Source: Rahnella bruchi
GTDB lineage: Bacteria > Pseudomonadota > Gammaproteobacteria > Enterobacterales > Enterobacteriaceae
Direction of reading: 5' to 3'
Length of the DNA: 64,000 bases
Assembly (NCBI RefSeq): GCF_003614975.1
Contig: NZ_QZWI01000002.1
Span: 248,001 to 312,000 of the forward strand
Program-made: the position numbers and the translations under genes
Part shown: positions 57,869 to 64,000 of the stretch, piece by piece
How positions within the stretch are numbered: position 1 is the first letter of the stretch
Layout: every line of letters begins with the position of its first letter
Notes under the pieces: generated by a model
Databases searched by the model: none
The model's input: only the letters and a program-made list of their open reading frames with translations
What the model was told of the DNA's origin: nothing

Positions 57869-59542
57869 TTACTCGCCTTTTGCCGCTTTGAACGCTTCAG
57901 CCATAGCGTTAGAGAAGTTGCTTTCGTCTGGTTTGTTGTTAACAACAGCGATTGCATCTTTCTCGTCTGCTTCGTCCTTAGCACGGACGGACAGGCTTAC
58001 TACGCGGTTCTTACGATCAACACCGGTGAATTTAGCTTCTACTTCATCACCAACGCTCAGAACCAGAGTTGCGTCTTCAATACGGTCGCGAGAAGCTTCT
58101 GAAGCGCGCAGGTAACCTTCTACGCCACCAGCTAATTCAACTGTAGCACCTTTGGCGTCAACTGCTGTGACTTTACCAGTAACAATAGTACCTTTCTTGT
58201 TAACAGACAGGTAGTTATTGAATGGATCTTCAGCCAGTTGTTTCACGCCCAGGGAGATGCGCTCACGTTCTGCGTCAACTTGCAGGACCACAGCTGCGAT
58301 TTCGTCGCCTTTCTTGTATTCACGTACTGCTTCTTCACCTGCAACGTTCCAAGAGATGTCAGACAGGTGAACCAGGCCGTCGATGCCGCCGTCCAGACCA
58401 ATGAAGATACCGAAGTCAGTGATTGACTTGATTTTACCTTCAACACGGTCGTTCTTGTTGTGGGTTTCTGCAAATTGCTGCCATGGGTTGTTTTTGCATT
58501 GTTTCAGGCCCAGGGAGATACGACGACGTTCTTCGTCGATATCCAGAACCATAACTTCAACAACATCGCCCACGTTAACAACTTTAGATGGGTGGATGTT
58601 TTTGTTAGTCCAATCCATTTCAGAAACGTGAACCAGACCTTCAACGCCTTCTTCGATCTCTACGAAGCAGCCGTAATCAGTCAGGTTAGTAACGCGACCA
58701 GTCAGTTTAGTACCTTCTGGGTAACGTTTAGCGATAGCGACCCAAGGATCTTCGCCCAGCTGTTTCAGACCCAGTGACACACGGGTACGTTCGCGGTCGA
58801 ACTTAAGGACTTTAACAGTGATTTCATCGCCAACATTAACGATTTCGCTTGGGTGTTTAACACGTTTCCAAGCCATGTCAGTGATGTGCAGCAGGCCGTC
58901 AACGCCGCCCAGATCAACGAATGCACCGTAGTCAGTGAGGTTCTTAACGATACCTTTAACTTCCATGCCTTCCTGCAGGTTTTCCAGCAGTTGATCGCGC
59001 TCTGCGCTGTTCTCAGACTCAATTACTGCACGACGGGAAACAACAACGTTGTTGCGTTTCTGGTCCAGTTTGATGACTTTGAACTCAAGATCTTTGCCTT
59101 CGAGATGCAGCGTGTCGCGAACAGGACGAACGTCTACCAGTGAACCTGGCAGGAACGCACGGATACCGTTCAGCTCTACAGTGAAACCGCCTTTAACTTT
59201 ACCGTTGATAACACCGGTAACAGTTGCAGATTCTTCGTAAGCTTTTTCCAGCGTGATCCAAGCTTCATGACGTTTAGCTTTTTCACGGGACAGCAGAGTT
59301 TCACCGAAGCCGTCTTCAACAGCGTCCAGCGCAACATCAACTTCGTCGCCAACCTGGATTTCCAGTTCGCCCTGTGCGTTTTTGAATTGTTCTGCCGGGA
59401 TTGCAGACTCAGATTTCAGACCGGCGTCAACCAGTACGATATCTTTGTCGATTGACACAACAACACCACGAACGATGGAACCAGGACGGGTTTCGATTGT
59501 TTTTAAGGATTCTTCAAAGAGTTGAGCAAAAGATTCAGTCAT
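57869..59542 (-). CDS. rpsA: 30S ribosomal protein S1
   Basis: 557-residue S1 with six S1 RNA-binding repeats; repeats 3-6 are obvious through the recurring [20 protein letters not shown]-type starts ([57 protein letters not shown]). S1 recruits mRNAs to the 30S subunit. The ATG at 59542 lacks a strong Shine-Dalgarno (AAGATTATCAACATG), as in E. coli where S1 represses its own translation through this leader. Start chosen by exact E. coli length. Confidence 0.98.
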   Translation of the reverse strand: MTESFAQLFEESLKTIETRPGSIVRGVVVSIDKDIVLVDAGLKSESAIPAEQFKNAQGELEIQVGDEVDVALDAVEDGFGETLLSREKAKRHEAWITLEKAYEESATVTGVINGKVKGGFTVELNGIRAFLPGSLVDVRPVRDTLHLEGKDLEFKVIKLDQKRNNVVVSRRAVIESENSAERDQLLENLQEGMEVKGIVKNLTDYGAFVDLGGVDGLLHITDMAWKRVKHPSEIVNVGDEITVKVLKFDRERTRVSLGLKQLGEDPWVAIAKRYPEGTKLTGRVTNLTDYGCFVEIEEGVEGLVHVSEMDWTNKNIHPSKVVNVGDVVEVMVLDIDEERRRISLGLKQCKNNPWQQFAETHNKNDRVEGKIKSITDFGIFIGLDGGIDGLVHLSDISWNVAGEEAVREYKKGDEIAAVVLQVDAERERISLGVKQLAEDPFNNYLSVNKKGTIVTGKVTAVDAKGATVELAGGVEGYLRASEASRDRIEDATLVLSVGDEVEAKFTGVDRKNRVVSLSVRAKDEADEKDAIAVVNNKPDESNFSNAMAEAFKAAKGE

Positions 59543-59698
59543 GTTGATAATCTTTAGGTTCTTAAGTTTAACGTCCATCTGGCTTCCTGCTGGATGGGGT
59601 TGTTTCAAATGCCCCGCTACAGATCCTTGCGGCGAGGTTAAAAAAAACTATAGCCAAAACTGGCACTGAATATTCTTCAGCACCAGATTACGGCTCGA

Positions 59699-60397
59699 TT
59701 ACCGGGTTTGTTTTTGCGGCAATCCTAGAATTTCTGTGGCATAAGCCAGCGCTTTTTCGATGACTTCGTCGATGGACATACTGGTTGAATCCAGTAATAA
59801 CGCATCAGAAGCAGCCACTAAAGGCGCAATAGATCTGTTACGATCACGATCATCGCGTTCTTTGATCTCGGCTAAAAGCCGTTCAAAGTTAACACTAAAG
59901 CCTTTTTCCTGCAACTGTAGCATTCTTCTGTTTGCACGCTCTTCGGAACTGGCATCCAGAAATATCTTTACAGGTGCATCAGGGAATACCACCGTGCCCA
60001 TGTCACGTCCATCTGCAATCAGGCCCGGCGTATCGCGGAATGCGCGCTGCCGGCGAAGTAGTGCTTCACGAACGCGGGGAAATGCCGCCGCCTGAGACGC
60101 AGTATTCCCTACCGTTTCAGTGCGGATTTCGTTGGTAACATCCTCACCTTCTAAAATAACGTGTAACTGCCCGTCCTGTGCCACAAAGCGAACATCGAGA
60201 TGTGCGGCAAGCGGAACGAGCGCCTCTTCTGAGACAATATCAACCTGGTGATGTAAAGCCGCCAGCGCCAGGACGCGGTAAATCGCGCCGGAATCGAGCA
60301 GATGCCAGTTAAAGGCTTCTGCCAGCGCTTTACACAACGTACCTTTACCTGCACCACTTGGCCCATCAACGGTGATTACCGGGGCTAAAGCCGTCAT
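59699..60397 (-). CDS. cmk: Cytidylate kinase
   Basis: 232-residue (d)CMP kinase. P-loop [13 protein letters not shown] (about 8-20), CMP-binding insert region [21 protein letters not shown] (about 68-88), [12 protein letters not shown] and the lid [13 protein letters not shown]. It phosphorylates CMP and dCMP in nucleotide salvage and RNA turnover. Upstream of rpsA in the same direction with 156 bp between; the aroA-cmk gap of about 197 bp has a terminator and probably a cmk promoter. Confidence 0.97.
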   Translation of the reverse strand: MTALAPVITVDGPSGAGKGTLCKALAEAFNWHLLDSGAIYRVLALAALHHQVDIVSEEALVPLAAHLDVRFVAQDGQLHVILEGEDVTNEIRTETVGNTASQAAAFPRVREALLRRQRAFRDTPGLIADGRDMGTVVFPDAPVKIFLDASSEERANRRMLQLQEKGFSVNFERLLAEIKERDDRDRNRSIAPLVAASDALLLDSTSMSIDEVIEKALAYATEILGLPQKQTR

Positions 60398-60538
60398 TTT
60401 TGTCTCCTTTCGGTGGGGTATACCCGCTTCATTAGTCTTCGATGACTAATTCAGGAGCGGCATTATACGCTGCCTTTAGGACAACTGTTACCCCACATTT
60501 TTCAGTTGCCTAAAAAGCGGACGGTTCTGAGCCTTAAA

Positions 60539-60569
60539 ACAAAAAACGGACATCTTGTGATGTCCGTTC
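60539..60569 (-). terminator. serC-aroA operon terminator
   Basis: On the minus strand AACGGACATC, an ACAA loop and GATGTCCGTT (60545-60568) followed by TTTTG, about 26 bp after the aroA stop codon. Confidence 0.9.
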
Positions 60570-60594
60570 GTTCTGTGTCATTCACAGTCAAAGA

Positions 60595-61878
60595 CTATGC
60601 CAGAGTGCTGATTCCCGCCAGACGGTCAAAATAGTCGGGGAATGTTTTCGCCGTGCATTTCGGATCAAGGATAGTCACTGGAGTATCTGACAATGCGACC
60701 AGCGAGAAACACATCGCCATGCGGTGATCATTATAAGTTCCGATCTCGGCAAACTTCAGAGCCTTTGGCGGTTCAACGCGAATATAATCTTCGCCCTCTT
60801 CCACTGTCGCACCGATTTTACGCAGTTCAGTCGCCATCGCCGCCAGACGATCAGTTTCTTTGACACGCCAGTTATAAATATTTCGCAGGGTCGTCGGGCC
60901 TTCGGCAAACAATGCAGCCGTCGCAATGGTCATCGCAGCATCAGGAATATGGTTCATGTCCATATCGATACCTTTCAGCTCGCCACGGGTACACTCAATG
61001 TAATCGTCCGCCCAGTGAATGGTTGCACCCATTTTTTCCAGCACGTCTGCAAAACGAATATCGCCCTGCATGCTGTTTTTGCCAATACCCGTCACACGAA
61101 CGGTGCCGCCTTTGATCGCCGCAGCAGCGAGGAAATAAGATGCAGAAGATGCATCGCCTTCGACCAGATAAGAACCTGGGGAGACATAGTGCTGACGCCC
61201 TTTGATGCTGAATTTTTGATACTGGTGGTTCTCCACTTCAATACCAAAAGTTTTCATCAGGTTCAGGGTGATATCGATATAGGGTTTAGAAACCAGATCA
61301 CCTTTTATCTGAATGGTGGTGTCGTTGTCTGCCAGCGGAGCTGTCATTAACAGCGCAGTCAGGAACTGGCTGGAAACGCTGCCATCCACACTGACGTCAC
61401 CCCCGTTAAATCCACCACGTAAACGCAGTGGCGGATAATTTTCCTGTTCCAGATAATCAATCTGCGCACCGCCCTGACGAAGTGCATCAACCAGATGGCC
61501 AATCGGACGCTCTTTCATACGCGGCTCGCCAGTCAGCACGACATCCTGTTCACCCAGACATAGTGCAGCGGCCAGCGGACGCATTGCGGTGCCAGCGTTA
61601 CCCAGGAACAGTTCCAGACCTTTAGCATTGGAAAAAGCCGTGCCCAGACCATCAATTTCGCATTCAGTGCGGTTTGCCGATAAGCGGTGCGTTACACCCA
61701 GCTGAGTCAGTGCATTAAGCATATGACGCACGTCGTCGCTGTCGAGCAGATTAGTCAGGCGGGTAGTGCCCTGTGCAAAAGCAGCCAGCAAAAGCGCGCG
61801 GTTAGAAACACTTTTTGAGCCGGGTAAATTGATGCTGCCGTTAACCAGCGCAACAGGTTGTAATGTCAGGGATTCCAC
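60595..61878 (-). CDS. aroA: 5-enolpyruvylshikimate-3-phosphate synthase
   Basis: 427-residue EPSP synthase of the shikimate pathway, class I (glyphosate-sensitive type): [16 protein letters not shown] (about 15-30), [19 protein letters not shown] with the unchanged Gly/Thr/Pro residues of sensitive enzymes, [10 protein letters not shown], and the catalytic region NHIPDAAMT. The GTG at 61878 is chosen: GGAG stands six bases upstream and the length equals E. coli. An in-frame ATG at 61902 would add eight residues and lie inside the intercistronic hairpin. Downstream of serC in one operon. Confidence 0.97.
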   Translation of the reverse strand: MESLTLQPVALVNGSINLPGSKSVSNRALLLAAFAQGTTRLTNLLDSDDVRHMLNALTQLGVTHRLSANRTECEIDGLGTAFSNAKGLELFLGNAGTAMRPLAAALCLGEQDVVLTGEPRMKERPIGHLVDALRQGGAQIDYLEQENYPPLRLRGGFNGGDVSVDGSVSSQFLTALLMTAPLADNDTTIQIKGDLVSKPYIDITLNLMKTFGIEVENHQYQKFSIKGRQHYVSPGSYLVEGDASSASYFLAAAAIKGGTVRVTGIGKNSMQGDIRFADVLEKMGATIHWADDYIECTRGELKGIDMDMNHIPDAAMTIATAALFAEGPTTLRNIYNWRVKETDRLAAMATELRKIGATVEEGEDYIRVEPPKALKFAEIGTYNDHRMAMCFSLVALSDTPVTILDPKCTAKTFPDYFDRLAGISTLA

Positions 61879-61902
61879 TCTTTCTCCAATTCTTCTTTTC
61901 AT

Positions 61903-61936
61903 AAAATGACCCCGGACATTGAGCCGGGGTCATTTT
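61903..61936 (-). terminator. serC-aroA intercistronic hairpin (attenuator-like)
   Basis: AAAATGACCCCGG, an 8-base loop and CCGGGGTCATTTT form a perfect 13-bp stem with a T run, between the serC stop and the aroA start. A partial terminator at this place is known in the enteric serC-aroA operon. It ends 24 bp before the aroA GTG. Confidence 0.8.
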
Positions 61937-61982
61937 TAAGGCTACTTACTTAAGCATTCTGCGGGCCCGAAAGCCAGCACGC

Positions 61983-63068
61983 TTAGCCGTGGCGTTTTTC
62001 GAACTCCGCCATGAAGTCGGTCAGTGCTTTAACGCCTTCAATCGGCATCGCATTATAAATAGATGCGCGCATACCACCAGCCACACGGTGACCTTTTAAT
62101 GCATGCAGACCGGCTTCCTGCGCCTGATCGAGGAACATTTTGTCCAGAGAAGCATCGGCCATCTGGAAAGGAACGTTCATCCACGAACGGTTCGCCGCCG
62201 CTACCGGGTTACGATAAAAACCGGTGTGGTCGATGGCACCATACAGGAGTTCGGCTTTCGCGCGATTGCGTTTTTCCATTTCACGCAACCCACCCTGCTC
62301 TTTCAGCCATTTGAATACCATGCCAGATAAATACCATGCGAAGGTCGGCGGGGTATTGAACATGGAGTCGTTCTCAGCCAGAACGGTATAGTCGAGAATA
62401 GAAGGCAATTCAGTACGCGCTTTACCCAGCAAGTCTTCACGAACGATAACCAGGGTCAGGCCAGCAGGACCAATGTTTTTCTGTGCGCCGGCATAAATCA
62501 CGCCAAAGCGGCTGACATCAATCGGACGGGAAAGAATGCAGGATGAATAATCCGCCACGACGATTTTGTCTCCAAAATCAGGCATTTCATCGATAGCGAC
62601 ACCATCGATGGTTTCATTCGGGCAGTAATGAACGTAGGCGGAATCTGCATTCAGCTTCCATTCATTCATTGGCAGAATTCCACGCTTACCGTCGACGGTA
62701 GTCGTGACATCAATGACATTCGGAGTGCAATATTTTTTCGCTTCGTTGACTGCGCTGTGAGCCCAGTAACCGCCATCAATATAATCGGCGGATGACTTAT
62801 CACCCAGCAGGTTCATGGGCACCGCAGCAAATTGCGCGCGTGCGCCGCCGTGGCAAAAGAGCACTTTATAGTTAGAGGGAATGTTCAGCAGATCACGGAT
62901 ATCCTTTTCGGACTCTTCAGCAACCTGGATAAACTCCTTACTGCGGTGACTGATTTCCATCACCGAGGTACCCAGTCCGTGCCAGTTACAAAGTTCCTGT
63001 TCCGCACGACGCAACACTTCAGCCGGGATCATTGCCGGACCTGCACTAAAATTATAAACCTGAGTCAT
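61983..63068 (-). CDS. serC: Phosphoserine aminotransferase
   Basis: 361-residue PLP enzyme making 3-phosphoserine, and 4-phosphohydroxythreonine for pyridoxal synthesis. FSAGPAMIP start, HGGARAQF phosphate-binding loop, and Schiff-base Lys197 in [13 protein letters not shown]. First gene of serC-aroA, which explains the shared supply of serine and chorismate for enterobactin noted in E. coli. The start is 172 bp from the ycaP stop on the same strand. Confidence 0.98.
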   Translation of the reverse strand: MTQVYNFSAGPAMIPAEVLRRAEQELCNWHGLGTSVMEISHRSKEFIQVAEESEKDIRDLLNIPSNYKVLFCHGGARAQFAAVPMNLLGDKSSADYIDGGYWAHSAVNEAKKYCTPNVIDVTTTVDGKRGILPMNEWKLNADSAYVHYCPNETIDGVAIDEMPDFGDKIVVADYSSCILSRPIDVSRFGVIYAGAQKNIGPAGLTLVIVREDLLGKARTELPSILDYTVLAENDSMFNTPPTFAWYLSGMVFKWLKEQGGLREMEKRNRAKAELLYGAIDHTGFYRNPVAAANRSWMNVPFQMADASLDKMFLDQAQEAGLHALKGHRVAGGMRASIYNAMPIEGVKALTDFMAEFEKRHG

Positions 63069-63240
63069 TTCCCCTCACCACTTCTCTGAGACAGCCACAT
63101 AGTTAGCTTTAATTTACCGGTTTTATCATTCGAAACAAGCCATCTGCAACGGTTATTCCTCACGACCTGATAAAGCGCGTTGAGATCTGCGTCACAAGGT
63201 TCTTTCCTCCCTGGAAAGCTGATTTAACAGGATTATCTGT

Positions 63241-63930
63241 TCACACCCGCAGTGTACTCAGTGCCCGCACCCAGGTGATATTCTGGCATCGCGGGCAGGT
63301 CGGTTTTTCACCGACTTTGAAGGACTTAATCAGGCTACACCGATGGCAGGCATAGAGTCCGCTGGTCATCATCAGGGTTTCAATATCAATATAATCTTCG
63401 GGTAAAACTGGCAGCCCTGGCTCGACGTTTTCATCCTGACGGAAGTAGACGCTCAGGCCTCCATTGGCTTCAAGGAATGCGAGCCGGACCTGCCCGAGGT
63501 GTTCGACACCTTTTTGCCGCAGCTCCATGTAAAACTCGCCTTTGGTGATATTTTCCTTCGCCATGGTTTCCCATTCGAACATACCGTCGCGAATGATAAT
63601 CAGCGGTTTTCCTTCCATCCAGTTCTGGAAATGACGGCTTTTATCCATCAGCCAGGTGGAAAGACGGTAAAGCAAAAGGATGGAGAAGAAGACCGCGAAC
63701 ACTGGCAGCAGGGGCACATCATCGTAAAAAGTAACGTCACCGGCCGCAGAACCCAGCGTCAGAATAATCACCACTTCAAACAAAGAAAGCTGATTGACCC
63801 CGCGCCGTCCGGTCAGTTTCAGAAATATAAACACCACCACAAAGATGAAAAAACAACGGAATGTCACCTCTCCCAGATACTCCAGAGGAAACTTATCCAG
63901 TGTCATACGTTTTATATCAAAAGCCTGCAT
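63241..63930 (-). CDS. ycaP: YcaP, DUF421/YetF-family membrane protein
   Basis: 229-residue protein with three N-terminal membrane helices (about 22-40, 47-65 and 72-92), a cytoplasmic DUF421 domain (GKPLIIIRDG, ELRQKGVEHLGQVRLAFLEANG) and a C-terminal rubredoxin-like zinc ribbon (CHRC near 194-197, CPRC near 213-216). E. coli YcaP is 230 residues; function unknown. The family occurs in stress and sporulation contexts in other bacteria. The 70 bp beyond its start contain no other feature I can name. Confidence 0.92.
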   Translation of the reverse strand: MQAFDIKRMTLDKFPLEYLGEVTFRCFFIFVVVFIFLKLTGRRGVNQLSLFEVVIILTLGSAAGDVTFYDDVPLLPVFAVFFSILLLYRLSTWLMDKSRHFQNWMEGKPLIIIRDGMFEWETMAKENITKGEFYMELRQKGVEHLGQVRLAFLEANGGLSVYFRQDENVEPGLPVLPEDYIDIETLMMTSGLYACHRCSLIKSFKVGEKPTCPRCQNITWVRALSTLRV

Positions 63931-64000
63931 AGATGCCTCACGGGAAGTGAAAACAGCGGCTTACGAACCGCGGATTTACAGACAAGCTTAGCGCGTTACA

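Noticed and set aside
1-64000. CRISPR arrays, tRNA/rRNA genes, insertion sequences, prophage or defence islands
   Set aside because: No direct-repeat/spacer pattern, no tRNA T-loop-like sequence, no transposase or integrase reading frame and no compositionally foreign block were seen.

Overview
This window is chromosomal core DNA from a gamma-proteobacterium of the order Enterobacterales. Nearly every gene is a close relative of an Escherichia coli K-12 gene, and the order follows the E. coli 21-22 minute region: helD-yccF-yccS-sxy-sulA-ompA-matP-ycbZ-fabA-rmf-pqiCBA-uup-rlmKL-ycbX-zapC-pyrD-ssuEADCB-pepN-pncB-asnS-ompF-aspC-gloC-mepK-ldtD-mukBEF-cmoM-elyC-ycbJ-kdsB-ycaR-ycaQ-lpxK-msbA-comEC-ihfB-rpsA-cmk-aroA-serC-ycaP. 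Sequence divergence, an ERIC-like repeat, the porin loops and a few local insertions suggest a Yersiniaceae-type organism (Rahnella, Ewingella or Serratia neighbourhood) rather than Escherichia. That genus-level placement is an inference.

Layout. 1-5.8 kb: helD start, inner-membrane proteins YccF/YccS, competence regulator Sxy, SOS division inhibitor SulA with a textbook LexA operator, and OmpA with its long leader. 5.9-9.3 kb: MatP (Ter macrodomain), a Lon-like protease, FabA with adjoining FadR-like and FabR-like sites, and ribosome modulation factor. 9.5-17.1 kb (minus strand): PqiABC lipid-transport complex, ABC-F protein Uup and the 23S methyltransferase RlmKL. 17.2-27.6 kb: YcbX, ZapC, PyrD, the alkanesulfonate operon ssuEADCB and aminopeptidase N. 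28-35.5 kb (plus strand): an MFS transporter absent from this place in E. coli K-12, then PncB, AsnRS, an OmpF/OmpC-type porin and AspC. 35.6-46.5 kb (minus strand): GloC, MepK, LdtD, the MukBEF condensin operon and CmoM. 46.6-51.2 kb: ElyC, YcbJ, KdsB, YcaR and YcaQ, with a tiny transcription unit carrying a perfect CRP box between YcaR and YcaQ. 51.2-64 kb (minus strand): two cold-shock-domain genes (one divergent), LpxK, MsbA, ComEC, IHF-beta, ribosomal protein S1, CMP kinase, AroA, SerC and YcaP.

Themes. Many genes serve the envelope (OmpA, porin, Pqi, FabA, LdtD, MepK, ElyC, KdsB, LpxK, MsbA) or chromosome organisation and division (MatP, MukBEF, ZapC, SulA, IHF). I see no prophage, insertion sequence, CRISPR array, tRNA, rRNA or defence/secretion cluster. 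The least-explained pieces are small: the CRP-box unit near 49.7 kb, a short leader ORF in front of the MFS gene, a comEC gene whose homology and Shine-Dalgarno sequence point to an AUA start, and several perfect dyads in promoters.
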